From NCBI RefSeq assembly GCF_002591895.1, contig NZ_NISX01000020.1, positions 1-52,962 on the forward strand: a stretch of DNA of 52,962 bases, written 5' to 3'. The position numbers and the translations under genes were made by a program. The stretch's first letter is position 1. Each line of letters starts with the position of its first letter. Below are positions 36,240 through 46,172 of this stretch, piece after piece. This stretch comes from Lacimicrobium alkaliphilum (GTDB lineage Bacteria > Pseudomonadota > Gammaproteobacteria > Enterobacterales > Alteromonadaceae). Under the pieces are notes generated by a model. That model saw only the letters and a list, made by a program, of their open reading frames with translations. It was not told the origin of the DNA and ran no database searches.

Positions 36240-37217
36240 ATGAAAAAACTGGTGCTGGCTTCGCTTATCCTTGCTGTTTTAGTTGTTGCTCTGGGTGCTT
36301 ATACGCGCCTTACCGACGCAGGTCTGGGCTGCCCTGACTGGCCCGGTTGTTACGGCTTTTTGTCGGTACCCAAACAGGAAGCGCATATAGAGCAGGCGGT
36401 TCAGGCGTTTCCCGAGCGCCCCTTCGAGGCACACAAAGCCTGGAATGAAATGATTCACCGCTATTTTGCCGGAGCGCTGGGACTGTTTATTCTGGTTATT
36501 GCCCTGCTCAGTTTGTTTAACCGGCAACCTAACAGACCGCTGAAATTGCCGTTGGTGCTGTTGTGCCTGGTGGTTTTTCAGGGGGTGTTAGGGATGTGGA
36601 CTGTGACCATGAAACTTCAGCCTATAGTGGTTATGGGTCACTTGCTGGGCGGCTTTACGGTCTTATCCTGCCTGTTTCTGCTGTATTTACGCCTGACTAA
36701 TTATCGAATACCTGGAGGTGACGCCGGATTACGCCCTCTTGCCCGTTATGGCGTCCTGGGTATGTTGATAGTATTTGCTCAGATAGCATTTGGCGGGTGG
36801 GTGTCGGCGAATTATGCTGCTCTTGCCTGTACACAATTGCCGGTTTGTGAGGCTGGCTGGATGGAAAAACTGGATTTTGCCGGTGCCTTCTCGATTGGTG
36901 AAGCCCATGACTATGAGTTCGGTACACACAGTTATGCGGAGCGTATGACAATGCATGTGGTACACCGTTTCGGGGCACTTATCACCTTTATTTATCTGTG
37001 CTGGTTGGCAATAAAGCTTTATGCTCGTGCTTCATCCTCTTTGTTTAAACAGTTGTCAATCACTCTGGTGCTGGTATTAGGTCTGCAGGTGGCGTTAGGA
37101 ATCAGTAATGTTGTCTTTAGTCTGCCCTTGTGGGTGGCAGTGGCACACAATATAGTAGGGGCCAGTTTGTTACTGGTGTTGGTCATGCTCAATTACAGTC
37201 TGTACAGAAAAACTTAG
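36240..37217 (+). CDS. ctaA: haem A synthase CtaA (COX15)
   Basis: Integral membrane monooxygenase converting haem O to haem A. 325 residues, eight transmembrane helices. Family motifs: [63 protein letters not shown] and [13 protein letters not shown], supplying the paired haem-ligand histidines and the conserved cysteines. AGGGGAAG precedes the ATG. Followed by ctaB after 8 bp, so haem O to haem A synthesis is co-transcribed with oxidase assembly genes. Confidence 0.96.
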   Translation: MKKLVLASLILAVLVVALGAYTRLTDAGLGCPDWPGCYGFLSVPKQEAHIEQAVQAFPERPFEAHKAWNEMIHRYFAGALGLFILVIALLSLFNRQPNRPLKLPLVLLCLVVFQGVLGMWTVTMKLQPIVVMGHLLGGFTVLSCLFLLYLRLTNYRIPGGDAGLRPLARYGVLGMLIVFAQIAFGGWVSANYAALACTQLPVCEAGWMEKLDFAGAFSIGEAHDYEFGTHSYAERMTMHVVHRFGALITFIYLCWLAIKLYARASSSLFKQLSITLVLVLGLQVALGISNVVFSLPLWVAVAHNIVGASLLLVLVMLNYSLYRKT

Positions 37218-37225
37218 GAGGCACA

Positions 37226-38140
37226 ATGGCTAAATCAGTCACCGCGACACAGCCTCATCAATCTCATTCCCGCGCATCATGGCGGGACTATTATGAAATG
37301 ACTAAACCCAATGTGGTGCTGTTGTTGTTGCTCACCGCTTTGGTTGGAATGTGTCTGTCCACATCAGGTTGGTTGCCCCTGCAACCACTGGTAGCAGGGT
37401 TGTTCGGTATAGGTGCCTTATCTGCCGCCGCTGCTGTGATTAACCATGTAATGGACAGACGCATTGATGCTCAGATGGCAAGAACCTTCAATCGGCCAGT
37501 ACCTAAAGGCAAAGTCAGCCCCAGAAGGGCGTTAATATTTGCTACGTTAATGGCATTTGCAGGGTATCTGGTACTGGATTTATGGGTCAATCGTTTAACC
37601 GCGTTGTTGACCCTGGCGAGCCTGGTGGGTTACGCCATGATATATACCATGTATCTTAAACGCGCCACGCCGCAGAATATAGTGATTGGTGGCCTTGCAG
37701 GTGCAGCTCCTCCTTTACTTGGCTGGACAGCGATTACCGGTGAAGTCCACCCGTATGCATTATTACTGGTGTTGATTGTTTTTATATGGACCCCGCCGCA
37801 TTTCTGGGCTCTGGCAATACACAGAGAAAAGGATTATGCGCGCGCAAAAATTCCTATGTTACCGGTGACCCATGGCGTTGAGTTCACTAAAACCTCAGTC
37901 TTGCTGTATACCATACTGCTGGCAATTGTCTGTTTAATGCCCTACCTGGTAGGGATGACAGGAATTATCTATTTTGCCGGTTCCAGTTTACTGAATGTGG
38001 GTTTTCTCTATTACGCACTAAAGCTTAAATTTAATGCCGATGAAGACACTGCCATGCAGACTTTCAGGTTTTCCATCGTGCACCTGATGGTACTGTTTCT
38101 TGTATTGCTCGTGGATCATTACTTTAAGATTAATTTATGA
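37226..38140 (+). CDS. ctaB: protohaem IX farnesyltransferase (haem O synthase)
   Basis: UbiA-superfamily membrane enzyme that attaches a farnesyl group to haem B, giving haem O for CtaA. 304 residues from the ATG at 37226, which has TAGGAGG upstream; the longer reading frame overlaps ctaA and is not used. Motifs: [39 protein letters not shown] (aspartate motif 1), [23 protein letters not shown] overlaps the sco ATG (ATGA). Confidence 0.96.
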   Translation: MAKSVTATQPHQSHSRASWRDYYEMTKPNVVLLLLLTALVGMCLSTSGWLPLQPLVAGLFGIGALSAAAAVINHVMDRRIDAQMARTFNRPVPKGKVSPRRALIFATLMAFAGYLVLDLWVNRLTALLTLASLVGYAMIYTMYLKRATPQNIVIGGLAGAAPPLLGWTAITGEVHPYALLLVLIVFIWTPPHFWALAIHREKDYARAKIPMLPVTHGVEFTKTSVLLYTILLAIVCLMPYLVGMTGIIYFAGSSLLNVGFLYYALKLKFNADEDTAMQTFRFSIVHLMVLFLVLLVDHYFKINL

Positions 38141-38766
38141 AACAGAAACTGCTTATTGCTGTAGCTCTGATTGTTGCTTTGGCAGGGGGAATTTATCTGT
38201 CAGTCAATCTCGCTCCGCCACAGTCTGCTGAGCACGCCAAACTTTATCCACAGCCCCGGGCTCTGCCAGACTTCACCTTAGTGAACCACAATGGTGAGCC
38301 TTTTGGTCGGGAGACTTTTGAAGGCCACTGGACACTGGTATTCACCGGGTACACCTATTGCCCGGATATTTGTCCTACTACCCTTGCTGAACTGAAAAGC
38401 ATTTATCCTCAACTACAACAATTAGACAGCGATTACCCCATTCAGGTAATGTTGCTTTCGGTCGACCCTAAACGGGATACTCCGGAGCGGCTAAAAGAGT
38501 ATATTAGCTTTTTCAACCCGGAGTTTCTGGCCGCGACCGCAGAGCACACCGAGCTTTTTCCATTTGTGCGTGCTCTGGGCATGATGTACGCCATGTCTGA
38601 TAGTACCGATAACCCTGACTATCTGGTGGATCACAGTGCGTCTGTTGTGATCATTAATCCACAAGCACAGGTGATAGGACGCTTTACCCCGACTCTGATG
38701 CCGGGTGAGATGGCGGTGGTGAATCCACAGCATATCCTTAAAGATATGCCATTTATCATCAATTAA
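38137..38766 (+). CDS. SCO1/SenC/PrrC family copper chaperone
   Basis: 209 residues anchored by one N-terminal helix ([19 protein letters not shown]) with a periplasmic thioredoxin-like domain. The copper ligands are present: CPDIC (Cys75, Cys79) and the His in [12 protein letters not shown]. Delivers copper to the CuA site of subunit II and may act as a thiol reductase. Last gene of the oxidase cluster, overlapping ctaB by 4 bp. Confidence 0.95.
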   Translation: MKQKLLIAVALIVALAGGIYLSVNLAPPQSAEHAKLYPQPRALPDFTLVNHNGEPFGRETFEGHWTLVFTGYTYCPDICPTTLAELKSIYPQLQQLDSDYPIQVMLLSVDPKRDTPERLKEYISFFNPEFLAATAEHTELFPFVRALGMMYAMSDSTDNPDYLVDHSASVVIINPQAQVIGRFTPTLMPGEMAVVNPQHILKDMPFIIN

Positions 38767-38781
38767 AGGCTCACACTATAT

Positions 38782-39846
38782 TTAGTCGAGCCACTTACCT
38801 TCTTTTGTCGCGACAAAAAATGGCTGTGAATGCCAGTAATAGCGTTTTGGATTTTGCTTGCTGGGGGCTGTGCAGTTAACTCTGCTGCGGCCGGGGTCTA
38901 GCGGCTCACTGATTGCCAACTGAAACCTGTCTGGCTCTACCCATTCCGGATCCATCGGCTGGCCTTTAAAGTAACACGCAACCTGTGCCGGGCGGATATC
39001 GTCTAAATCTATACGAATAGTCCATTGTGGGGTTCTATCGCTGTACTCAAGTTCAGGGTCTGTTGGCTGGGAAAGTACGGGCATGGCCAGACTGTTGAGT
39101 TTGACCTTAAGGGTTTTCAGGTTCGCGTATAAACCTGCAGCAGGGTAGCGGGGCAAGGCTGTGAAGTCACTGTATGGGGCTACCGCACCGGATTGTTGTG
39201 CAAATCCCACATAGCCCATGTCTTCCAGCAGCGTCTGAACAGCGCTGTTGTACTCGCCAAAGGGGTAAGCGAGATATTTAAGGCTGTATCCCAGCTTCTG
39301 TTCGAGCTTCTCCTCTGCCTTTTGAATATCCTGTTTCAGATCCGCCAGCCATTGCTTACTATTTTTTCCTTTGCGATCGAGCAGGTGAGCATGATCGTCC
39401 GTATGATTGGCAAACCAAACACCCTCATTTTTCATCTGCCGCACTTCTTCCCAGGTTAACTGATGGGCTTCTTTCCCGATCAACGCCGGATTGATAAAAA
39501 TGGTGTAGTTAAAGCCATACCGCTTCAGAATAGGGTGCGCGTTCTCCAATATGTTCTGATAGCCATCATCGAAAGTGATGGCCACCGCGTTTTCAGGCAG
39601 AGCCTCATTTCCCCTGAGGCTGGCTATCAGATCAGGCAAAGGCACAACAGTATGGTTATTAGCGACATATTGCATATGCGTAGCGAATTGTTCAGGTGTC
39701 ACTGAGGTAATAGCAGGCGTCTGCTCACTGACATGGTGATATTGCAGTATGCTGGCGTGCTTGTTATGAGGCGTGGTCATACCGGGGGCTGAAAACAGTA
39801 TAACCAGCAACATTGCCAGAAGGGCTGGCATTTTACGTGTCGACAT
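38782..39846 (-). CDS. exported polysaccharide deacetylase family protein
   Basis: 354 residues with a signal peptide (ALLAMLLVILFSAPGMT). NodB-homology domain: ASILQYHHVSE, AVAITFDDGYQNILENAHP (catalytic Asp and metal Asp), WFANHTDDHAHLL (H-x4-H metal pair), KYLAYPFGEYN. A C-terminal extension of about 110 residues (from VKLNSLAMPVLSQ) is a beta-rich domain of unknown role, ending KEGKWLD. Removes N-acetyl groups from a surface or cell-wall polysaccharide; the substrate is not known. Converges with the oxidase cluster. Confidence 0.9.
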   Translation of the reverse strand: MSTRKMPALLAMLLVILFSAPGMTTPHNKHASILQYHHVSEQTPAITSVTPEQFATHMQYVANNHTVVPLPDLIASLRGNEALPENAVAITFDDGYQNILENAHPILKRYGFNYTIFINPALIGKEAHQLTWEEVRQMKNEGVWFANHTDDHAHLLDRKGKNSKQWLADLKQDIQKAEEKLEQKLGYSLKYLAYPFGEYNSAVQTLLEDMGYVGFAQQSGAVAPYSDFTALPRYPAAGLYANLKTLKVKLNSLAMPVLSQPTDPELEYSDRTPQWTIRIDLDDIRPAQVACYFKGQPMDPEWVEPDRFQLAISEPLDPGRSRVNCTAPSKQNPKRYYWHSQPFFVATKEGKWLD

Positions 39847-39867
39847 TAGATCATCACCTGTATATCA

Positions 39868-41235
39868 ATGCGTTTACCCCAAGAGCTTACTTTGTCTGTG
39901 AACCGGCGCAACCCTTTTGTATTTCTGCTCAGTAGCAAAGCTGAACATCACCGTTTGCTGTATATCGCCCTGCCGATGATTCTGAGTAATATTACCAACC
40001 CATTGCTGGGCATGGTGGATACCGCCATCATCGGCCACCTTGATGGAACATTCTTTCTTGCCGGTACCGCCGTGGCCACGATGGTCATTACTCAGATCTA
40101 CTGGGTTTGCGGTTTTTTGAGGATGTCAGCAACCGGCCTCAGCGCTCAGGCGAGAGGAGAGCGTGATACAACAGCAGGTTCCAGGGTTTTCTATCAATTA
40201 CTTATGCCAGCCGTTCTGATTGGTGTATTGATGATCCTGTTTCAGGGCGTGTTGATCCAGATTGCGGGTTACTTCGCTGAGGCCAGCATCAGGGTCAATG
40301 AAGTTATCGGCGCCTATATCGGTATTCGCGTATGGGGAGCGCCGGCAGCTCTGGCAAATTTAATGCTGGTGGGCTGGCTGGTAGGTCAACAACATACCAG
40401 ATTAGTTATGCTGATCCAGATACTGGGTAATTTGCTCAATGCAATACTGAGCCTTTTCCTGGCAATAGGCCTTGGCTGGGGGGTTGAGGGGGTCGCCGCG
40501 GCTACTGTTGTGGCTGAGTATGCAATCTTCATTGCGTCATTCTATGTTGTAATGCGCAATACTGGTTGGCGCGGCCCAAGATTCGAATGGTTCAGGCTAC
40601 AAATCTATCGGCAGGTGCTGGATTTGAACAGGGATATTTTCCTGCGAAATCTGGCGTTGCAAGTCACCATCGCCTTTCTGACCTTTCAGGGCGCCAGACT
40701 GGGTGAGGATATCGTTGCAGTAAACGCGTTGCTAATGCAGTTTTTTGTTATTACCGCGCTGGGACTGGACGGCATTGCTTACGGGGTAGAGGCATTGGTG
40801 GGCGAGAGCAAAGGGGCCGGGGCGAGACAGCAACTGCACGACCGGGTGCGGGTGGGCCTGTTCTGGTCAGCGTTGCTGGCAGTAGTGTACAGTCTGTTTT
40901 TTATTCTGTTCGACTCGGTAATTATTGCTCTGCTTACAGACCTGGCGCCATTAAGGCAACTGGCAACAGCGTTTTTGCCTTACATCTGGGTAATGCCTTT
41001 GCTGGCACATTGGTGCTTCCTGATGGATGGCGTATTTATCGGTCTGACCCGGGGGAAAGCGATGCGAAATAGCATGCTGTTTTGTACGCTGGCTGTGTTT
41101 TTCCCTCTTTGGTGGCTGACTTCTGCTCTTGGAAATCACGCCTTGTGGTTGGCATTTCTTGGCTTTCTGCTTGCACGAGGGGTGAGTCTGGGATGGCTCT
41201 ACTTACGCTTATTCAGACAGCAGGCGCTGTTATAG
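39868..41235 (+). CDS. dinF: MATE family efflux transporter, DinF-like
   Basis: 455 residues, twelve predicted transmembrane helices. The N-terminal LYIALPMILSNITNPLLGMV and DTAIIGHLDGTFFLAGTAVA match the DinF branch of the MATE superfamily (cation-coupled drug or metabolite antiport). Also RMSATGLSAQARGERD and DGIAYGVEALVGESKGAG. In E. coli dinF follows lexA and is SOS-induced; here it is 9.7 kb downstream and has no full LexA box, so SOS control seems lost. The start ATG has a CACCTG-type weak ribosome-binding site. Confidence 0.85.
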   Translation: MRLPQELTLSVNRRNPFVFLLSSKAEHHRLLYIALPMILSNITNPLLGMVDTAIIGHLDGTFFLAGTAVATMVITQIYWVCGFLRMSATGLSAQARGERDTTAGSRVFYQLLMPAVLIGVLMILFQGVLIQIAGYFAEASIRVNEVIGAYIGIRVWGAPAALANLMLVGWLVGQQHTRLVMLIQILGNLLNAILSLFLAIGLGWGVEGVAAATVVAEYAIFIASFYVVMRNTGWRGPRFEWFRLQIYRQVLDLNRDIFLRNLALQVTIAFLTFQGARLGEDIVAVNALLMQFFVITALGLDGIAYGVEALVGESKGAGARQQLHDRVRVGLFWSALLAVVYSLFFILFDSVIIALLTDLAPLRQLATAFLPYIWVMPLLAHWCFLMDGVFIGLTRGKAMRNSMLFCTLAVFFPLWWLTSALGNHALWLAFLGFLLARGVSLGWLYLRLFRQQALL

Positions 41236-41252
41236 CCTGCTGCCAGGACGTT

Positions 41253-41828
41253 TTAGTAGTAAGAATGTTCGCCTGCCTCATGCTCCGTGGCATCCACCAC
41301 ACCCGTCAGTTCGGGAAACTGTGCCAGCATCTGTTTCTCGACACCTTCTTTGAGTGTCACATCTACCATTGAACAGCCGTTACAGCCGCCGCCGAACTGC
41401 AATACGGCTTTTCCTGCCGGCGTGATTTCCATCAGCATAATCTTACCGCCATGGCTGGCGAGCTGGGGATTAATTTCCGCGTCTATCATATAGTTGAGGC
41501 GTTCCATCAGTGGCGCGTCATCGTCCACTTTGCGCACTTTGGCATTCGGGGCTTTAAGGGTAAGTTGTGAGCCCATCTGATCAGTTACAAAGTCAATTTC
41601 TGCTTCTTCCAGAAAAGGCGCGCTGTCCTGATCTACTACCGCATCAAAACCATCAAAAGACAGGCGGGTATCGCTTTCTTCCACCGCATCGCCGGGACAA
41701 TAAGACACACCACATTCGGCGCTGGGTGTTCCGGGGTTGACCACAAACACGCGGATATTGGTGCCAGGATCCTGCTTGCTTAGTAATTTACAAAAATGGG
41801 CCTGTGCCGGTTCAGATATCTGAATCAT
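41253..41828 (-). CDS. nfuA: Fe-S biogenesis protein NfuA
   Basis: Carrier that assembles a [4Fe-4S] cluster and passes it to target apoproteins. 191 residues: an N-terminal degenerate A-type domain ([20 protein letters not shown]) and a C-terminal Nfu domain with the cluster-binding CxxC in [25 protein letters not shown] lies 6-7 nt before the ATG. A palindrome close to the IscR type 1 consensus sits 47 bp upstream of the start. Near comF and bioH as in enterobacteria, separated by the M14 peptidase gene. Confidence 0.97.
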   Translation of the reverse strand: MIQISEPAQAHFCKLLSKQDPGTNIRVFVVNPGTPSAECGVSYCPGDAVEESDTRLSFDGFDAVVDQDSAPFLEEAEIDFVTDQMGSQLTLKAPNAKVRKVDDDAPLMERLNYMIDAEINPQLASHGGKIMLMEITPAGKAVLQFGGGCNGCSMVDVTLKEGVEKQMLAQFPELTGVVDATEHEAGEHSYY

Positions 41829-41874
41829 AATGCTACCTCCAGAATGAGATGTAATGGCATTATGATATCAAAGA

Positions 41875-41899
41875 TTACTTGAGTAAAACACTCAAGTAT
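41875..41899. promoter_or_regulatory. candidate IscR type 1 site upstream of nfuA
   Basis: The 25-bp stretch matches the IscR type 1 consensus ATASYYGACTRWWWYAGTCRRSTAT at 22 of 25 positions by hand alignment. Two of the three differences are a symmetric C-to-G/G-to-C swap that keeps the palindrome. Core: TACTTGAG (41876-41883), 7-nt spacer, CTCAAGTA (41891-41898). IscR control of nfuA is known in E. coli. Confidence 0.6.
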
Positions 41900-42037
41900 C
41901 GGATAAGTTGTACCGTTAGTGCTTCAGGTTACAGAATAATGAGACCAAGTCGCCGGCTTTTGCTGTGGTCTCACTGGAACTGAACAAAACTAGCTGATAG
42001 CTTGGTAGTATAGATTGAACGAAACCTAGAGGCTTAA

Positions 42038-44602
42038 ATGGGACGTTGGTTACAAATTGCGTTGATGGCAGTAGTGCTGAGCGGTATCAGCAATGTGCAC
42101 GCTCAGGTTGAGAGCGATCTGGATTATTTGCCGGACACGGTAAGTTATGATCAGGCCGTGCCGAAACCAGAGTCTGTGTTGGGGTATCCTGTTGGTACCT
42201 GGCATGTTCGTCATGATCAGTTAGTCAGCTATATGCGGGCTCTGGCGCAAAGCTCCCCCCGTGTGAGTATTGAGGAAATGGGACGTTCTCATGAGCAGCG
42301 GCCGTTATTACTGCTGACATTCAGCTCAAAGAAAAACCAACAGCAAATCGATGATATCCGTCAGCAACATTTGCAAAGTCTCGAAGGTCAGAACAATAGC
42401 GATCTGCCGCTGGTACTGTGGATGGGTTACAGCGTGCATGGTGATGAACCTTCCGGTGCCAACGCTGCCCTATTAATTGCTTACTACCTGGCTGCAGCTC
42501 AGGGCCCGGAAGTGGATAAACTTCTTGATGAGGCGGTAATTCTAATGGAACCGGCGCTTAATCCTGACGGCTTGTCCCGCTTTGCCCAGTGGGCGAACAT
42601 GCACAAGGGTGAAAACATGGTTGCTGATGCCAATCACAGGGAACATTGGCAGCACTGGCCCAGTGGTCGCACTAATCATTACTGGTTCGATCTGAACCGC
42701 GATTGGTTGTTGCTGACTCATCCTGAATCCCGGGCCAGACTGAAGCAATATCACAACTGGCGGCCTCATGTGGTGACAGATTTCCATGAAATGGGTACCA
42801 ACAGCACCTACTTTTTTCAGCCTGGGGTGCCATCGCGGAAGAATCCCTGGACCCCCGACAACAATGTCAGTCTGACTGAAGCCATGGGTGAATATCATGC
42901 TAAGGCACTGGATGATACCCAACAGCTCTATTTCACTCAGGAGGGGTTCGATGACTTTTACTACGGCAAAGGGTCAACCTATCCCGATGCCCATGGCAGT
43001 GTCGGTATTTTATTTGAGCAGGCCAGCAGTCGGGGGCATCTGCAGGAATCTGTGCATGGTGAACTGAGTTTCCCGCAAACCATTCAGAATCAGATCACCA
43101 CATCATTGTCGACTTTCGCCGGGGCTCTGGCCAATAAGGCCTCTTTGTCGGAGCATTTGCAGAGTTTTACCGATGAAGCACTGCAACTGGCAAAAAACGA
43201 TGATCTGTCTGGTTATTTGCTGACCGAAGCTCGTGACAAGAGCCGATTTAAGGCGCTGCTGGAAATACTCCGCCAACACCAGATACAGGTAAAGGGGTTG
43301 AGCAAATCGATAGAACGTAATGGTCAGCGTTTTGCCCCTGAAGATTCGGTGTTTGTACCCCTTAATCAGCCTCAATACCGGCTGATCAAATCCATTTTCT
43401 CCACCCGAACCAGTTTTGACGACAATACTTTTTATGATGTTTCAAACTGGAATCTGCCGCTGGCGTTCAATATCGAATACGAAGAAGTTGAGCGCGGTTT
43501 CTGGCGTAAGTTACCGTTAACCGACAGCTTGCCAGACTTTGATCCGGTACTCGCTGAGCCTGCGGAGAATGCCTATGCTTATGCGTTTTCCTGGCAGGAC
43601 TCTAAGGCACCTGCTCTGTTGCAGGCGTTGTTAGAGCATGATACACAGGTCAAGATAGCTTCCACGGCATTTACAGCAATTACGCCGCGGGGAAAAGTCA
43701 GTTTTGAACCCGGAGCCGTGCTGATCCCTGCTGCACTTAAGCAGCCCGAAGGGTGGCGGGATATTGTCCGGCAGCATTCTAATCAGCACCATATCAAATT
43801 ATGGTCTGTCACCAGTGGCCTGACGCCACAGGGCAATGATCTGGGTAGCCGGACCATGGCATTAGTTAAGCAGCCTAAAGTAATGATGATTGCTGGCGCA
43901 GGGAGTTCTCAGTACGAGGCGGGTGAAATCTGGCACTATTTTGACCAGCGTGTTGGTTTACCACTGACCATTCTGGATATGGACAGACTGCGCAGTGTAT
44001 CGCTCTCTGGTTACAGTCATATCATTATGGCGGATGGGAATTTCAGCGGTATCGCCGATAAACAAGTCAAGGCCATCCAGGATTGGGTAGAACAGGGTGG
44101 TGTGCTAATAACACAGAAGCGTGCAGCGAAATGGGCCAGTGAGAATGACTTGCTCAAAGCCACCTTTATGTCGCAAAAAGAGCTGAGTAGTGGTTTTGAT
44201 ACCACTAAGCTGAGCTATGCAGACAAAGACGCTCTGGAGGCGAAAAAGCGCATTGCCGGCGCAGTATTCAGCGCAGAGATAGACCCCTCCCATCCTCTGG
44301 GTTTTGGGTACTCACAACGCGCGTTACACTTCCTGCGCAACAGTACTTTGGCCATGCATGTTCCCGCTGCGCCTTTCGTGACCGTGTCCCGTTATACAAC
44401 GAAGCCTCTTAAGGCAGGTTACGCCAGCGAAGAGATGATAGAGCATATGGCCGGTAAGGCGAATATAGTCGCCCATAAACTGGGCCGGGGTAAGGTCATT
44501 GGAGTGACGGACAATCTTAGCTTCCGGGGATACTGGTATGGCACCAGCAGGATCCTCAGCAATGCCATTTATCTGTCTGACTTCATTGATGCAGAGGGCT
44601 GA
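42038..44602 (+). CDS. exported M14 family metallopeptidase
   Basis: 854 residues with a signal peptide (LQIALMAVVLSGISNVHAQ). A zinc carboxypeptidase (M14) domain occupies roughly residues 50-370: YSVHGDEPSGANAALLIAYY supplies His and Glu ligands and VVTDFHEMGTNSTYFFQPG the third His region; EQASSRGHLQES includes the likely catalytic Glu area. The C-terminal 450 residues include a class I glutamine amidotransferase-like fold (MMIAGAGSSQYEAGEIWHYF; GGVLITQKRAAKW), as in related periplasmic M14 proteins. Overlaps the convergent comF gene by 20 bp. Confidence 0.9.
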   Translation: MGRWLQIALMAVVLSGISNVHAQVESDLDYLPDTVSYDQAVPKPESVLGYPVGTWHVRHDQLVSYMRALAQSSPRVSIEEMGRSHEQRPLLLLTFSSKKNQQQIDDIRQQHLQSLEGQNNSDLPLVLWMGYSVHGDEPSGANAALLIAYYLAAAQGPEVDKLLDEAVILMEPALNPDGLSRFAQWANMHKGENMVADANHREHWQHWPSGRTNHYWFDLNRDWLLLTHPESRARLKQYHNWRPHVVTDFHEMGTNSTYFFQPGVPSRKNPWTPDNNVSLTEAMGEYHAKALDDTQQLYFTQEGFDDFYYGKGSTYPDAHGSVGILFEQASSRGHLQESVHGELSFPQTIQNQITTSLSTFAGALANKASLSEHLQSFTDEALQLAKNDDLSGYLLTEARDKSRFKALLEILRQHQIQVKGLSKSIERNGQRFAPEDSVFVPLNQPQYRLIKSIFSTRTSFDDNTFYDVSNWNLPLAFNIEYEEVERGFWRKLPLTDSLPDFDPVLAEPAENAYAYAFSWQDSKAPALLQALLEHDTQVKIASTAFTAITPRGKVSFEPGAVLIPAALKQPEGWRDIVRQHSNQHHIKLWSVTSGLTPQGNDLGSRTMALVKQPKVMMIAGAGSSQYEAGEIWHYFDQRVGLPLTILDMDRLRSVSLSGYSHIIMADGNFSGIADKQVKAIQDWVEQGGVLITQKRAAKWASENDLLKATFMSQKELSSGFDTTKLSYADKDALEAKKRIAGAVFSAEIDPSHPLGFGYSQRALHFLRNSTLAMHVPAAPFVTVSRYTTKPLKAGYASEEMIEHMAGKANIVAHKLGRGKVIGVTDNLSFRGYWYGTSRILSNAIYLSDFIDAEG

Positions 44603-45272
44603 TGGCGATGGTCCATACCTCTATTTCCAAATCGGGGTAGTGCTGTAACAACGTGTCACAGAGGCTGTTGATGGTTGTGCCGGTGGTGATGATATCATCC
44701 ACAACCGCGACCCGTCTGACCTCAAGCTTTCCGGTCAGAGTGAAAGCCTGTTTGAGGTTACGACGGCGCTGGGCGCCAGAAAGCTCTGTCTGTGGCTGTG
44801 TATCTTTACTTCGTTTACATACCTCGGCCAGTGGCAAGCCACTGCGCTGATTGAGTCGTTTAGCAATTTCCATCGCCTGGTTGTAGTGTCTGGTTCTGTA
44901 GCGTGAAGAAGACAGGGGGACGGGAATAATTGCCTCCGGCCAGGGGCTGTATTGTGTGAGTACATGATCATAGAATATATCCGCCAGTGCTCTGGCATTG
45001 CGGGGCTTGCGGGAAAATTTCAGACTTCTGATCAGCGTATCCAGCGGCCACTGGTATTCTCCGCACGCCAGCAACCGCTGGTATTTTGCTGCCCCCAGGC
45101 CCTGACGTATTTTTGGCCAAAGTAACAGGTTATATGCACAGGCCTGCAAATTGAACAACTTCAGATCACTCTGACACCAGGGGCACAACAAATCCTGACT
45201 GTGCTGATAACAAAGCAGGCAGGATTGCGAGTTGAGTGCAGCCCGGAGCAAGGTTGTTATGGATATAGGCAT
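44583..45272 (-). CDS. comF: ComF family phosphoribosyltransferase-like protein
   Basis: 229 residues. N-terminal zinc-binding cysteines (CLLCYQHSQDLLCPWC) precede a type I phosphoribosyltransferase fold with the PRPP motif RRVAVVDDIITTGTTINSL. IIPVPLSSSRYRTRHYNQAM and LSGAQRRRNLKQAF are typical of ComF (E. coli GntX). Related proteins act in DNA uptake for competence; E. coli GntX supports use of DNA as nutrient. Divergent from bioH, a conserved pairing. Confidence 0.93.
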   Translation of the reverse strand: MPISITTLLRAALNSQSCLLCYQHSQDLLCPWCQSDLKLFNLQACAYNLLLWPKIRQGLGAAKYQRLLACGEYQWPLDTLIRSLKFSRKPRNARALADIFYDHVLTQYSPWPEAIIPVPLSSSRYRTRHYNQAMEIAKRLNQRSGLPLAEVCKRSKDTQPQTELSGAQRRRNLKQAFTLTGKLEVRRVAVVDDIITTGTTINSLCDTLLQHYPDLEIEVWTIAISPLHQ

Positions 45273-45315
45273 TTCCTTTGCCTGGTAAGGTTTTAATCAT
45301 AGAGGATAGTTTATT

Positions 45316-46083
45316 TTGCCATTGATTGCAGAGCAGCTGGGAAGCGGCCCGGAACTGGTCTTTTTGCATGGCTGGGGGCTAAACAGCGCCGTATGGAAGA
45401 ATTTCGTTGCGGGATTGAGCCATGAGTACCGGATCACACTGATAGATTTGCCCGGCTTTGGTGTGAACAACCAGATTCTTCCCGATAACTATAATCTGGA
45501 TGCGATTACCACCATGATTGGCGAAGTACTTCCGTCAGCATCGGTATTGATTGGTTGGTCGTTGGGTGGGCTGGTGGCACAAAAGCTGGCTATTGAATAC
45601 CCGGACAGAGTTCAAAGATTGATTTGTGTGGCTACAACGCCAAAATTTAAGGCAGAGATAAACTGGCCAGGTATTAAACCTGAGGTGCTGAAAGCCTTTG
45701 CCAGCCAGTTACATTCTGACGTGAATGCCACGGTGAATCGCTTCTTAGCTATTCAGGCAATGGGTAGCCCTCGCGCAAAAGCTGATATTCTGGCTCTTAA
45801 GTCTTTGTTGGATGAGCGGCCGGCAGCTGCCGCTGCAGCCTTGTCAGGGGGGCTGGAAATACTCCGGCAAGCCGACATTCGCTCACAGTTACCGGCAATT
45901 CAGTGCCCCACTCTGCGAATATACGGTAAGAAGGACAGTCTGGTGCCAGTTGCGGTGACGGAAGAGGTTGAGCGACTGCAACCCGCCAGTGTATCCATGC
46001 TCTTTCCCGGAGCCTCTCATGCTCCTTTTATTTCCCATGCAAATGAATTTGAGACTGCAATCAGAGACTATCTGACAAACTGA
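45316..46083 (+). CDS. bioH: pimeloyl-ACP methyl ester carboxylesterase BioH
   Basis: Alpha/beta hydrolase that removes the methyl group from pimeloyl-ACP methyl ester in biotin synthesis. 255 residues. Oxyanion motif LVFLHGWGLNSAVWKN, nucleophile elbow IGWSLGGLVAQKLA (Ser), catalytic Asp in YGKKDSLVPVAV and His in FPGASHAPFISH. TTG start with AGAGGAT upstream, matching the family N terminus. Divergent from comF. Confidence 0.95.
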   Translation: MPLIAEQLGSGPELVFLHGWGLNSAVWKNFVAGLSHEYRITLIDLPGFGVNNQILPDNYNLDAITTMIGEVLPSASVLIGWSLGGLVAQKLAIEYPDRVQRLICVATTPKFKAEINWPGIKPEVLKAFASQLHSDVNATVNRFLAIQAMGSPRAKADILALKSLLDERPAAAAAALSGGLEILRQADIRSQLPAIQCPTLRIYGKKDSLVPVAVTEEVERLQPASVSMLFPGASHAPFISHANEFETAIRDYLTN

Positions 46084-46139
46084 TATCTGCTAGCCAGTGC
46101 ATGAAACAGCCGATCTAAGCTTCCAATTTTCCTCCGTTT

Positions 46140-46154
46140 GGTTAATAATTAACC
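46140..46154. promoter_or_regulatory. AT-rich palindrome upstream of the rod-like gene
   Basis: GGTTAATAATTAACC is a perfect palindrome (7+1+7) lying 18 bp ahead of the ATG of the rod-like protein. It could be an operator; no factor can be named. Confidence 0.3.
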
Positions 46155-46172
46155 ATGAGGTGAGGTAGAACT

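Noticed and set aside
39858-39873. Possible LexA box before the dinF-like gene (CTGTATATCAATGCGT)
   Set aside because: Only the left half fits; the ACAG arm is missing, so SOS control is not supported.
44956-44967. Possible SlmA binding site (GTGAGTACATGA) inside comF
   Set aside because: Only the first eight bases fit the palindrome GTGAGTACTCAC; the second half fails.
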